From positions 500,501 to 560,500 of the forward strand of contig NW_027017953.1 in assembly GCF_032854445.1 (NCBI RefSeq): a stretch of DNA of 60,000 nucleotides, read 5' to 3'. The translations under genes and the position numbers were made by a program. The notes below the pieces were generated by a model. The model was not told the origin of the DNA. It did no database searches and saw only the letters and a program-made list of their open reading frames with translations. Every line of letters begins with the position of its first letter. Position 1 is the stretch's first letter. This document shows, piece by piece, positions 25,701-40,700 of the stretch. This stretch comes from Liolophura sinensis (taxonomy: Eukaryota; Mollusca; Polyplacophora; Chitonida; Chitonidae).

Positions 25701-28700
25701 CTGTATACTGTGACTGGTTGGTTTCTGTGAGGCAGCACTGGAATTGTGTTGGTATTGACACCAATCTGTTGAAAGAAGAGGCATTGTGATGTAGAAAGTG
25801 ACATTAAACTACAGGCCAACAATCACTATGGAATGACATTGAACTACAGGCCAACAATCACTCTTTTTCGTAAAGAATGATCATTACAGACCATTAATAG
25901 GCATAAAATTCATAAAAGTGTGCACTGTCAGGTTTGCATTTCAATATTGTTTGCCCTTGTGCATATTTTCCAGACCATTGACATTTTGTGTGAGCCATAC
26001 CCTAGCAGTTATTTGGCATAGAATTTTCAAAGATGACATGCAGTCATGCACGGTCAAGTTACTTTTTCACATGTTGTCTGGCCAAGTGGTCTAAGGAGCT
26101 GTCCTGACAATTGCTGCTCACACCATTGAGGTCAAGGCTAAAATTGAGCTCACGCTGTATTCTGGCTGGCTTTAACTGTGTAAGCCTGTATCAGCAAAGC
26201 TTGCCAATGAGTGTGGGTTCCCTCCAGGCTCTGTCAGGCTTCCTCCCACCGTAATTCTCTGACTGCTGTCATATCAGTAGAAATGCTGCGTATACGTACT
26301 AAAGCAGTATGACAGAGTACATGTATGGGCTGGAGTGGATTATAGGGTGTCAGAGGTCAAACAAGTAGGATTCATGACCTCACTCATTGTGTGCTATGCA
26401 CTGCTCCGTCAAATTTATGCGGATTGATTTACTGCGAAATCGGAACTAACGCAATGGTGTGATGTTCCCCCCCCCCCCTTTTTTTTTTTGTACCAGTATC
26501 AAAATGTTCATGGGAAAAAGGGCAAAGTTGTTGTCACAAGTACGTCTTTAGGAGGCATCACTTCTAACCAGATTTGAGTGTGTATCAAGTTTTCATTAAT
26601 GTAAATTGGTAATATCACAAATAAAAACTGTGCTGAGAATCGTAATCGTACTGTGCCTGGGTAAAGAATAAGACATGCTCGAGCGGGAGTCTAGGATTTC
26701 AGCTGAATTTCTGCCCTCCACTCTTGTTGGATGCTATTGAAGCTCTCCACATATGATGCTATCATTGACTCCAGGTTGTTTAATTCTATTTTCCAAAAAA
26801 ATTTAAAACTTCAATGACTTTGTTTTCTTACACATTGTCAAAGCGGATTAAGGTTTGTTCTCTTCAAAATACATTATTCCATGATAAAGTAAAGAATTCT
26901 TGACATACTCTTGTCTGCAGGTCTAAAGTTCACCTTTCTCAAAGATAACAGACTCTCGATTGGCAGATAATGCAATATTTTCTATCAGACGGTACAACTG
27001 TCGTCAGTCACATTCAGAATTCTGCTTATTAAGTGCGTTAATTCGAGAGAGCAGTGTATTTATGTTTTTCTAGAGGGGAGAGTGGACGTACATCTTTGCA
27101 GTCTCTGATTGCTGTCTTCTTTAAACAGTTAGTTGTAGGTATCCACAAATCAGACTTTTTATCTCCCAAAATACAGAATATTTAAAGAATGTACAGACAC
27201 AGCAAATATGCAGCCAAATTTTATCATGACACATGTACATGCATTTAAATTATAAAGCATTGTTAAGTAATCTTTGCACTTGCTGAATATGACCTACACT
27301 ATACTGGCCAAACTCACACTGCACAGCATGGCAAAAACTCAATCCACCAACCATCTGACGGCCCGGATATGACCTACACTATACTGGCCAAACTCAGCTA
27401 AACTCACACTGGACGGCATGATAAAAACTCAATCCATCAACCATATGATGGCCCAGATTTCTGACATCTGCTCACTGTGTGTGATGGATAGCCGTCAACA
27501 CATTTCTGACATCTGCTCACTGCATGTGATGGATAGCCATCAACACATTTCTGACATCTGCTCACTGTGTGTGATGGATAGCCGTCAACACATTTCTGAC
27601 ATCTGCTCACTGTGTGTGATGGATTGCCATCAACACATTTCTGAAAGATTGGTCATAACTTAGAAAAATTACTTCACAGCACATGTTTACTTTGTCTGCA
27701 CTGTTTACAATGAACCTAATGCCTGCAGATGTCTACACTGTTTACAAACTATTTACTTTGTCTACACTGTTTACAAACTGTTTACTTTGTCTACATTGTT
27801 TGCAAACTGTTTACTTTGTCTACACTGTGTACAATGAACCTAATGTCTGCAGATGTCTCCACTGGTTACAGTGAACCTAATGACTGCAGTTGTCTACTCT
27901 TTTTACTTTGTCTACACTGTTTACAATGAACCTAATGCCTGCAGATGTCTACACTGTTTACTTTGTCTACACTGTTTACAGTGAACCTAAAACCTGCAAA
28001 TGTCCACGCTGTTTACAGTGAACCTAATGCCTGCAGATGTCTACACTGTTTACAATGAACCTAACACATGCAGATGTCTACACTGTTTAAAATGAACCTA
28101 ATGCCTGCAGATGTCTACACTGTTTACTTTGTCTACACTGTTTACTTTGTCTGCGCTGTTTACAGTGAACCTAATGCCTGCAGATGGCTACTTGCTACGT
28201 CATTTACGACTATCTGCAGAAATTACAGAGGGCAAACTGGTTTTAGTGTAAAGCCACAAACTGACTAAGCAGTCAGTCAGAACAACATCTAAATAAATTC
28301 ACGTTAAATGTCACTTTCATTTTTTTTAATGTAAATTTGCTGGAGTAGGACTTAAGGTTTTTTTTTATATACATTGTGCTTATACAGTTAAATTCCTTGG
28401 TGAAAGAAGAAGGAAGGCTGCTACATTCTACATTCTACCTCTGCATACATTTGTGAATGTAGGAGACAGATAATATCTGGTTATTAAATTCAGGCGCATG
28501 TCAGTTCAGTCATTAACTGATATTGGCTAGCATTTTCACTGTAAATTATGAAGATATTTCCCCTAGTGTGTAATTGACTAGCTGGTATCCATAGAAACAC
28601 AGTTATCATGGTTCAGATCACATTGTTGGTTACTGATACTAAAAGGTTCTCCTGCCATTATGCTGGCTGTCATCGTTTAAGCGAAATATTTTTGAGTACT

Positions 28701-31700
28701 GTGTAAAATACTATCAAATACATAAATAAAGGGAACTCACACTGTAAATACATGTACTGACACACGAATACTAAAAGGCTCTCACTACAAGGTATGGGGG
28801 AGGGATTATGTTGTGGAGGAGGGATTGTGTTGTAGGGGAGGGATTATGTTGTGGGGGAAGGATTATGTCATGGGGGAAGGATTATGTTGTGGGGGAGGGA
28901 TTATGTTGTGGGGGAAGGATTGTGTTGTGGGGGGAGGGATTGTGTTGTGTTTGGGAAGGTTTATGTTGTGGGGGAGGGATTGTGTTGTGGGGGACGGATT
29001 ATGTTGTGGGGGAAGGATTATGTTGTGAGGGAAGGATTGTGTTGTGGAGGAGGGATTATGTTGTGGGGGAAGGATTATGTTGTGGGGGAGGGATTATGTT
29101 GTGGGGGAGGGATTATGTTGTGGGCGAGGGATTGTGTTTTATGGGAGGGATTGTGTTGTGGGGGAGGGATTATGTTGTGGGGGAGGGATTGTGTTGTAGA
29201 GGAGAGATTGTGTTTTGGGGAGGGATTATGTTGTGGGGGGAAGTTCATTTCAGCTTTTATTGATTTTCTGTGCTCTGTCCACCAGCAAGTGGTTGTGCTT
29301 TATGCACTGTAAGATGTGAATGTAATAAGCTGTTTTGGATTGGATGTGGTGTTAAAGCATTTGAGTGCATGTATTGAGAAAGTTTCTAAGGCCCCACAGC
29401 CTCAGGTGGTTAAAGCACTGACCAACCACAACTATTAGGCCTTTGATCAAGGAGATCACATGTTCAAAACCTTATGCTTCCACCTTGACTGTTAAGTCCG
29501 GAGGTTTACCTGCACTGCATTAAGCACCAGTCAGTCTGTCAACCTAAGAACAAGTTTGAAGGTTGTTGTGGACTGAAAGTTGTTGATGTCCAGCTACATG
29601 TACATGTATCTATGGATAACGCCAGTGCAGAAGTTTGCAAGTTGACAACAATTAGGCAAGGTCAGTTTTATGTGGAAGACCATGCCAAACTAATTCATGT
29701 TTCATATTCTTTCCTTTAAAAACTGAATATCATTGTTACATTGAGTATTAATACATGCAAACAAATAGCTTATTTTAATTTATTTATTTCATGTTTTATG
29801 GAGTTTTATGCTGTACTGAAGAATATTTTCACTTCAACGGCGGTCTTCTTGGTGCAAGGAAACCAGACAGAGACAAGGGGGAACACATGACCATCTGCAG
29901 GCTGTTACTGTGCTTGGTGTCATGTCTGATGCCAGCCTGCTGTGACTGAGCGGGGCATCCTGTCTGATGCTAGTCTGCTATGACTGAACGGGGCATCATG
30001 TCTGATGCCAGCCTGCTGTGACTGAGCAGGGCGCCATGTCTGATGCCAGTCTGCTGTGACTGAGCAGGGCGTCATGTCTGATGCCAGCCTGCTGTGACTG
30101 AGAGGGGCATCGTGTCTGATGCTAGTCTGCCGTGACTGAACGGGGCATCATGTCTGATGCCAGCCTGCTGTGACCGAGCAGGGCGCCATGTCTGATCCCA
30201 GTCTGCTGTGACTGAGCAGGGTGTCATGTCTGATGCCAGCCTGCTGTGACTGAGCGGGGCATCCTGTCTGATGCTAGTCTGCTGTGACTGAGCATGGCGC
30301 CATGTCTGATGCCAGCCTGCTGCGACTGAGCAGGGCATCATGTCTAATGCCAGCCTGCTGTGACTGAGAATGGTGTCATGGTTGATGCCAGTCTGCTGTG
30401 ATTGAGTGGGGCGTCATGTCTGATGCCAGCCTACTGCGACTGAGCGGGGCATCATGTCTAATGCCAGCCAGCTGTGACTGAGAATGGTGTCATGTCTGAT
30501 GCCAGTCTGCTGTGACTGAGCGGGGTGTCATGTCTGATGCCAGCCTGCTGCGACTGAGCGGGGCATCATTTCTGATGCCTGCCTGCTGTGACTGAGCGGG
30601 GCATCATGTTTGATGCCTGCCTGCTGTGACTGAGCGGGGCATCATATCTGATGCCAACCAGTTGTGACTGAGCATGGCATCCTGTCTGATGCCAGCCAGC
30701 TGTGACTGAGAATGGTGTCATGTCTGATGCCAGTCTGCTGTGACTGAGCGGGGTGTCATGTCTGATGCCAGCCTGCTGCGACTGAGCGGGGCATCATTTC
30801 TGATGCCAGCCTGCTGTGACTGAGTGGGGCATCATGTCTGATGCCAGTCTGCTGTGACTGAGCGAGGCATCATGTCTGATGCCAGTCTGCTGTGACTGAG
30901 CGAGGCATCATGTCTGATGCCAGTCTGCTGTGACTGAACGGGGCATCTTGTCTGATGCCTGCCTGCTGTGACTGAGCGGGGCATCATGTCTGATGCCTGC
31001 CTGCTGTGGCTGAGCGGGGCATCATGTCTGATGCCAGCCTGCTGTGACTGAGCGGAGGCATCATTTCTGATGCCAGCCAGTTGTGACTGAGCGGAGCATC
31101 ATGTCTGATGCCAGCCAGTTGTGACTGAGCATGACGCCCTGTCTGATGCCAGTCTGCTGTGACTGAGTGGGGCATCATGTCTGATGCCTGCCTGCTGTGA
31201 CTGAGCGGGGCATCATGTCTGATGCCAGCCTGCTGTGACTGAGCAGGGCATCATGTCTGATGCCAGCCAGTAGTAACTGAGCATGACGCCCTGTCTGATG
31301 CCAGTCTGCTATGACTGAGCTGGGCGTCATGTCTGATGCCTGCCTGCTGCGACTGAGCGGGGCATCATGTCTGATGCCAGCCAGTTGTGACTGAGCATGA
31401 CGCCCTGTCTGATGCCAGTCTGCTGTGACTGAGCAGGGCATCATGTCTGATGCCTGCCTGCTGTGACTGAGCGGGTCATCATGTCTGATGCCAGCCTGCT
31501 GTGACTGAGCGGGGCATCATGTCTGATGCCAGCCTGCTGTGACTGAGCGGGGCATCATGTCTGATGCCAGCCAGTTGTGACTGAGCATGATGCCCTGTCT
31601 GATGCCAGCCAGTTGTGACTGAGCATGATGCCCTGTCTGATGCCAGCCTGCTGTGACTGAGCGGGGCATCATTTCTGATGCCAGCCAGTTGTGACTGAGC

Positions 31701-34700
31701 ATGACACCCTGTCTGATGCCAGTCTGCTGTGACTGAGCTGTGCGTCATGTCTGATGCCTGCCTGCTGTGACTGAGCGGGGCATCATGTCTGATGCTAGTC
31801 TGCTGTGACTGAGCGGGGCGTCATATCTGATGCCAGCCTGCTGTGACTGAGTGGGGAGTCTTTTCCATATGGTACATTTTTCAGACACTTTTTGTGAATT
31901 TACCTTAAATCATTTAGCATTAATAGCCTGTTGAACTTCACTTTCACCTGAAATGTGCAATCAATTTCTCAGAGTAGATTTACAAAATAAATAAAGTATG
32001 TTTACTCTACCATTTTTCCCAGAAAAGCTCAGTGCAAACCATTATTACACCTCAGAGTGGTTTGTTTGGCTGCCTTGTACAAACCTGTTCAAGGTTTTGA
32101 AAGTACTAATAAAGGAGCTATGCTCAAATTACATCATAAGATAAACAAACATACCTGGTGTGCAAAATTACAAACCATGTCATGGGTGTTTGCTTTGTCC
32201 AAAATGACAAAGGAAATCACAACATAATTCCTGTCTCATGTAAGAAAGCAGTTATCCAAAATATGTAGGCTGTGTCATCCAGTACTATACATTATCTGGT
32301 TATACCTATTTGGCATAACTATACCTTGTTATTTGGCATGTAATTAGAACAGTTTTGTTGCCTTTAATCTGTGTTGTAAGACTCTCTCTTTCTTGTGTTT
32401 TCAGTCGCACGCCTGTAGAGGTTCCTGGGACTTCGTATCGTGACCCTTACTACAGCCATTACTCCCAGCATTACCCTCCTTACAACAGTTACTATGGCTC
32501 TTGGACCAACTACTCTGACCAGTACTACCAGTACCCTTACCCCCACACTGACTACACAGGACAGACACAGGTAAGGCCAGTTTGTGTGGTGATGTCAGTG
32601 GACTACAGCACCTCACCAGGCTACCAGTACCCATACCCTACACTGACTACACAGGACAGACACAGGTAAGGCCAGTTTGTGTGGTGATGTCAGCGACTAC
32701 AGTTCCTGACCAGGCTACCAGTACCCTTACCCTCACACTGACTACACAGGACAGACACCTCTAGGTAAGGCCAGTTTGTGTGGTGATGTCAGTGACTACA
32801 GTTCCTGACCAGTACTACCAGTACACATACCCCTACACTGACTACACAGGACAGACACAGGTATGGCCAGTTTGTGTGGTGATGTTGTCAGTGACTACAG
32901 CTCCTGACCTTTACTACCAGTACCCTTACCGTCACACTGACTACACATGACAGACACGGGTAAGGCCAATTTGTGTGGTGATGTTGTCATTGACTACAAC
33001 TCCTGACCAGGCTACCAGTACCCTTACGCTCACACTGACTACACAGGACAGACACAGGTAAGGCCAGTTTGTGTGATGTCAGTGACTACAGCTCCTGACC
33101 AGTACTACCAGTACCCTTACCCCCACAGTGACTACACAGGACAGACACCTGTAGGTAAGGCCAGTTTGTGTGGTGATGTTGTCAGTGACTACAGCTCCTG
33201 ACCAGTACTACCAGCACCCTTACCCTCACACTGACTACACAGGACAGACACAGGTAAGGCCAGTTTGTGTGGTGATGTCAGTTACTACAGCTCCTGACCA
33301 GTACTACCAGTACCCTTACCCTCACAGGACAGATTGAGGCCACTCTTTGGAGAGTGCTGGATACAATTATAATGTGACAGATTGAGGCCACTCTTTGGAG
33401 AGTGCTGGATACAATTATAATGTGACAGATTGAGGGCACTCCTGTAGAGTGCTGGATACAATTATAATGTGACAGATTGAGGCCACTCTTTGGAGAGTGC
33501 TGGATACAATTATAATGTGACAGATTGAGGGCACTCTTGGAGAGTGCTGGATACAATTATAATGTGACAGATTGAGGCCACTCTTTGGAGAGTGCTGGAT
33601 ACAATTATAATGTGACAGATTGAGGGCACTCCTGTGGAGTGCTGGATACAATTATAATGTGACAGATTGAGGGCACTTTTTGGAGAGCACTGGATACAAG
33701 TATAACATGTGACAGATTGAGGGCACTCTTGGAGAGTGCTGGATACAAGTATAATGTGACAGATTGAGGGCACTCTTTGGAGAGTGCTGCGTACAAGTAT
33801 AACATGTGACCGATTGCGGGCACTCCTTGGAGAGGGCTGTGTAATAGTATAACGTGACAGATTAAGGGCACTCTTTGGAGAGTGCTGCTCTTGTAACAGA
33901 TTTGAGGTCCTAGAGTGCTTTTCCTAGAAAACCAATCTGTGTATTATGCTATAAATTGTAGAATGCAGAGTTATGGTACTAGTAAGTAGGTCTCACTTAC
34001 TATTAGAAATATCAGTGTACACAGTTTAGAAATCAGTCCATTACATTATAAATATGCCTGAAAACTAATCTGAATGAACTAGTTTTAAATTGCTAATTAG
34101 CAAATATATTGTGCTGTAAAGATAACATGATCTGAGCAGTGATAGATAGCATCTATGTAGACAATACTTTGAAATTGCTAATTAACAAATATATTGTGCT
34201 GTAGGGAATACTTATCCTGGCTGTGCTAGTTAGCATCTAGATTGTGTTGTAGGGAATACTTACCCTGGCTGTGTTAGTTAGCATCTAGATTGTGTTGTAG
34301 GGAATACTTACCCTGGCTGTGCTAGTTAGCATCTAGATTGTGTTGTAGGGAATACTTACCCTGGCTGTGCTAGTTAGCATCTAGATTGTGTTGTAGGGAA
34401 TACTTACCCTGGCTGTGCTAGTTAGCATCTAGATTGTGTTGTAGGGAATACTTATCCTGGCTGTGCTAGTTAGCATCTAGATTGTGTTGTAGGGAATACT
34501 TATCCTGGCTGTGTTAGTTAGCATCTAGATTGTGTTGTAGGGAATACTTATCCTGGCTGTGCTAGTTAGCATCTAGATTGTGTTGTAGGGAATACTTTCC
34601 CTGGCTATGTTAGTTAGCATCTAGATTGTGTTGTAGGGAATACTTATCCTGGCTGTGCTAGTTAGCATCCATATTGTGTTGTAGGGAATACTTATCCTGG

Positions 34701-37700
34701 CTGTGCTAGTTAGCATCTAGATTGTGTTGTAGGGAATACTTACCCTGGCTGTGTTAGGTAGCATCTATTTAATTAACACTTTTCTGAGAAGATAAATATA
34801 GTCTACTGGTGATGATAGTTTGCAGCTATTTAATGTACATTTTTAAATGATAATTAACAAATATATATGTAAAAGGGGATTGCACTGAGGAGTGCTGTGG
34901 ATGCAAACTATTGCTACAAATGCTAGCAACAGATAGTATTTCTTAATGGGATGTCTGCAGTCCGATGGACAGGTAAAACATCTGGTGGCCTCTTGGAGAG
35001 AGACTGTAATGATTTGTCTCTGTGTGGTCGTTATGCTGTAATGATGTAAACCTGTCATTTATGTTCCCAGAAGGTTGACTGTGCAGAACTATAGGTTTTG
35101 TAGGCCAGCAGATCTCAGGGACATCAGCACCTGTTGGTCTCTCAGAAACACCATCTTCCCCACTCCATCCTTGTGAAGGCAGAGGGGTTCATACAACTGA
35201 GTGTGTGAATAGGACATGTGCAGCAGGGTTTTCTCCCTTGTGCTGTGGGAGTGCCCTGCAGACCAAACATGGACTGACTGACCTAAGGAGGGCAGGAGTT
35301 CAGGCTGTGTGTTTACCTTGAGAGTGCAGGAGTAAACAGAGTAGTGGCTTTGAATGACTAGTGGGTCAAGCAGCTGACCAGTGTCTGGACTGGCCTTGTC
35401 CTCTGGCCTTCCCCCAGGCTGGGCTGGGCTGACCATCTGGTGATTGAGCCAGACCACTCCTGAGACTCAGCCGGGCACACAACATCTGCCCGGACCATGA
35501 CACAAACAGAGACACACAACCACACATCTCCCTACTAACAGGACTAAACTTGTGACAAGTGAGCTCACAAACTCTGTGGCTTATCCAGATGTGCTTCACA
35601 ACAAATGCATTTCCCTATATTGTTTTATGTTGGTATATATAGAGACCAGTGGAAACAATGAATAATTTTAAGTTTTAGATACCAACTACAAGGATTTTGA
35701 GAACATGTAACTTATGTTTGGTGACTGAAACCAAAACAGTATTTAACCACTGTTGGGCATCTTAATACACTGTAGTATCCAAACTTTTTGTTTATTAATC
35801 AGGACTTTCTCTAGTAAATGACAGCTGCAAGGTTTATGGGTAGAGAAGCCCTGAGTAAAATAGCACCCTTCACTAGTTCCCTGATAAACCTCCTAACTGA
35901 AAGCTGCAGCCTAACTGACGAGATGGATTACACCTTGTGATGTCATTGGTCAATGGCTGATCGTCAGCAGAACACTGCGTTGGCTGATTGTCACCAGAAC
36001 ATTGCGTTGGCTGATTGTCACCAGAACACAGCGTTAGCCAACCGACTTGAGGGCCTGTAAAGCACAAAAATGTAGAAAGAATTGAAATTCTGTCTGTTGT
36101 ATAAGTTTGACATTTTTGTTCTGTTATTTTTTTTTAATATTTTCCCAGTTCTGTTTATTTGGATTGGTAAATGTTCAAAGCATTGGTAGAATATACATGT
36201 TGTCCAGATGTTTTTCTTCGTAGAAGGCATACCTGTCAGTATTAAAATATATATATAGTTAATAATTTTTTTGTGGTGAAATACTGATATGTTTGACATT
36301 AGATCCCCTTGAACAAAGGTAGTGTGCTTACCGAAGATAACACTTGCTTTAGGATAGGTTTAATCTACGGTCACCTTTGACCTTTGTTGATATAGATTAG
36401 GGTATCAGTTCAGAGTTTCAAGCTCTGACTATGTTGGTGAAATTTAAACTCAAGTAAAGTTTAGCCTCATAAATTCAGTGCGCTGCAGTGGCAGTGTGAA
36501 GTGGTGTGAGAATACTGGACCCTGTGGAGCTTAGTTGTCAGAGTGTTAAGGAATGGAGGTCAACTCTTTTCTGGCTGAGGAGTGTACAGGAGAAATGAGC
36601 AGAAGGCAGGATGTGGTTAGTGGGGGGGGGGGGGGGGGGGGGGATTGTCAGTCCCAGGAATCAGAGGGCATTAGTGTGATAACATAGTCTTAAGACGTTT
36701 TTTTGTGTGATTAATATTGATCCCCACTCCCTGCATAATACTTTGAATAAAAATAGTATTTATTGATTTTTTTGGCAAAGTAACATATGTCCATCAACCT
36801 TTTCTGTCAAAGTATCCAGGGAGATAGGTGTCAATCACAGATAGCAGTGGAGTCATTGTTGTGGGACTGTCGAAGTATCCAGGGGGATATGTGTCTATCT
36901 CAGATAGCAGTGGAGTCAGTGTTGTAGGACTGTCAGAGTATCCATGGAGATAGGTGTCAATCACAGATAGCGGTGGAGTCAGTGTTGTGGGACTGTCAAA
37001 GTATCCAGGGGGATATGTGTTTATCTCAGATAGCTTTGGAGTCAGTGATGTGGGACTGTCAAAGTATCCAGGGGGATACGTGTTTATGTCAACTAGGAGT
37101 GGAGTCAGTTTTGCGGGACTGTCAAAGTATCCATGGGGATATGTGTTAATCTCAGCCAGGAGTAGAGTCAGTGTTATGGGACTGTCAAAGTATCCAGGGG
37201 GATATGTGTTAATGATGGTTAGGAGTGGAGTCAGTGTTGTTGGATCTGAAGACAGATCCAAGCACTGTGTCATACATGTATCCCAGTTTGTCAGTTTGGA
37301 TTACTCACAAACTCTAGTCTTTACCTTAAAACACAATCTCTACAGTTTGTAGTATACCTTTGCCCAGTTTTAGACCAGCCACAAGTTCAGTCTAATAAAT
37401 ATCCATCTATTTCACATAGGACAAGTAAGCCAGCTTGTTTGACACTTTGATGTCTCTTGGTTTTGGACTTCAGTGAGAGCATCATTATTTTTTCAGTGGT
37501 CTAAGTCTAAGGCATGTCTGAGATTTGTTCCATAGATTATCTAAATTGGTGGATAAAACCAAAGCATGTGGATTATTTCTTTTATTTTATTTTTTTTTTT
37601 GAAAGCATCTGTTGGGAGGAATTTTTTACATTGTTCCAAATTTCAAATTCATTGAAGAACTATACACTGCTTGAAGAGTAACACACTCAGCATAACATTA

Positions 37701-40700
37701 CAGCGTAACATATACAGTGTAACATGCGCAGCATGACATACACAGCGTAACATATACAGTGTAACATGCGCAGCATGACATACACAGCGTAACATCCTCA
37801 GCCTAACATACACAGCGTATAACATCCTCAGCCTAACATGCACAACGTAACATCCTCAGGGTAAGATACGCAGATTTACATAGACGTAATCTGCAGGTAG
37901 AGCCAACATACCCATGCTTGTATGTTGAAAAGTTGACAGTTGCAACTTGTATTAAATTCTCCATCTCTTGTCTATCTGTATTGATTGCGAATTAAGGACG
38001 ACATAGATATAGCACGTACGTACGTACAGCCTGATTTACACTCATACTTGTCTGGAAAACAGCATTGTATTGATGGTAAGCTGATAGGGCTGCACATTGG
38101 GACTGTGTGCAGCATAATTAATGGCCTTGCTTGAGTGGAAGGCTTTAATATCCTCATTCTGAGGCTTAGGCTACATGGTGCCAGCTCTGTTGTATTTACA
38201 TAGTGCATAAATCTGGGATGACCAGGTGTTGACTGCGGAGTGAACTTACCTGTGAGTCTCCTCAACAGGTGAGAGACATCTTCACCTCAGGTGTCTAGGT
38301 AATCAATGATGCAACTGCTCATTAGGTGGACAAAGAAATAAAACACAGATTAAATCCCTGCTTACACGTACCTTACTGTTTTACTGCATGTTTAACTGTG
38401 CAGCTGTGTGTGCATGTGCAGTTGTGTACACTGTCATTCTTCAACCTTTTTGCATGTCTGGAAAATGTTTATTCCATCATATCCTGAGGACATTTTTTTG
38501 TTTGAATATAAAATTATACCTTTGTGAAGCCTTGAAATCATTACAGTGTCCAGAGAAGTTTATTTTCCATGCTGCAGGATTTGTGAACATTTTCATTGTT
38601 GATACAAAGCTGTTAAACACCATTTGCATGAATAAAAGTACATGTACCTTGAAAATGAACTTGTTTTAGTGGCAGAGTTGTAGCCCATTTCTGCACATGT
38701 TAAGATAACTGATGGATATTAGCATGTCTGGACCTCTCCAGTCCTGTAAAGACATGTGGCTATGGAGTGTTGTGATGGCAGACTTAAGATTGGGGGTAGA
38801 AAAGGTTGGATTGACCTGACCCCTGGTGACCTAGATATGGGAGCCTCTCTCCTGCAACGCACTGCACTGCACAACTTACATTTCTCTGAAATAGCCGGGA
38901 CATACCTGTGTAGACAAGTACCTGTACAGACATGGTATAGAGGGGTAGCACTGCCCAGTCTTGTCCTGTAACAGATAGTCTAGTCCTCCTTCCAGGATAC
39001 CTGATCATCGTCCATGTAATATTTACCATTATTTTGTGGTGAATAGCAGAGCGGAGACCATGGATACAGTACAAGCTCATGCCACAACATGTACTGATCA
39101 CTGGACTGTCTAACGTTATCTCTGTAAGGCATGTACATGCACGGTGTGTGTGAAGACAAAAAAAACACATTCTGAGGACAAACAATATGGCTAATAATTT
39201 GTTCAGTTCACTGGGAATCGATGAGGAAGGTAGCATATCATTATCTTACATCATTTTAGTAAGACGTCATCAGGTTGCGAAATGTGTAAGCACATGCCTC
39301 TGATATTTCAAGAAAAGATCAAGTTAGTCAGAAAGCTTGATGAACAGCATTTGTACCTGCATCCTATAGTCAGGATATCTTGTCCACATATTGTCACAAT
39401 TATGAGCACACTTTATGTCCTTGGGTGAAAATGCTAGGATGTATCATTTTGAGTTTTACTTTACAGTCTTACCATCACATTTTTCAGATGGTTTCAAATG
39501 ACATAAGTAGTGTATGAAATTCACACTGTTTTGTCTTTGTAGACTATTATACCTATCTCCAGTTGATACATACATGTACACATACATGTGTCTTAAGCTG
39601 AACAACTCTGTGACCTGGGTATTATTAGCCATTGTGCTGAGGCTGTATTATATCTCCAGAGGACACATACACATACATGTGTGGTCAGCTGAACAACTCT
39701 GTGACCTGGGTATTATTGGCCATTATGCTGAAGCTGTATTATATCTCCAGAGGACACATACATGTGTGGTCAGCTGAACAACTCTCTGGCCTGGGTATAT
39801 TAGCCATTGTGCCGAGGCTGTATTATATCTCCAGAGGACACATACACATACATGTGTGGTCAGCTGAACAACTCTGTGACCTGGGTATTATTAGCCATTG
39901 TGCCGAGGCTGTATTATATCTCCAGAGGACACATACATGTGTGGTCAGCTGAACAACTCTCTGGCCTGGGTATTATTAGCCATTGTGCTGAGACTGTATT
40001 ATATCTCCAGAGGACACATACATGTGTGGTCAGCTGAACAACTCTCTGGCCTGGGTATTATTAGCCATTGTGCTGAGGCTGTATTATATCTCCAGAGAAC
40101 ACATACACATACATGTGTGGTCAGCTGAACAACTCTCTGGCCTGGGTATTATTAGCCATTGTGCTGAGACTGTATTATATCTCCAGAGGACACATACACA
40201 TACATGTGTGGTCAGCTGAACAACTCTCTGGCCTGGGTATTATTAGCCATTGTGCTGAGACTGTATTATATCTCCAGAGGACACATACATGTGTTGTCAG
40301 CTGAACAACTCTGGCCTGGGTATTATTAGCCATTGTGCCGAGGCTGTTTTATATCTCCAGAGGACACATACATGTGTGGTCAGCTGAACAACTCTCTGGC
40401 CTGGGTATTATTAGCCATTGTGCTGAGGCTGTTTTATATCTCCAGAGGACACATACATGTGTGGTCAGCTGAACAACTCTCTGGCCTGGGTATTATTAGC
40501 CATTGTGCTGAGACTGTATTATATCTCCAGAGGACACATACACATACATGTGTGGCCAGCTGAACAACTCCCTGGCCTGGGTATTATAAGCCAGCAATGT
40601 GCTGTCCATAGTGCTGAGGCTGTATTATATCTCCAGAGAACACATACACATACATGTGTGGTCAGCTGAACAACTCTCTGGCCTGGGTATTATTAGCCAT

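Noticed and set aside
28808-29312. Gly/Cys-rich frames of about 150 codons
   Set aside because: 19-bp G-rich repeat read in three frames; low complexity only.
35089-35599. Two overlapping minus-strand frames in unique, GC-richer sequence
   Set aside because: No recognised domain or splice partners. A nested antisense gene cannot be excluded, but nothing supports it.
38784-39236. 150-codon minus-strand frame in unique sequence
   Set aside because: Composition (many Cys, Arg, Ser and scattered Met) looks like chance; no family signature.
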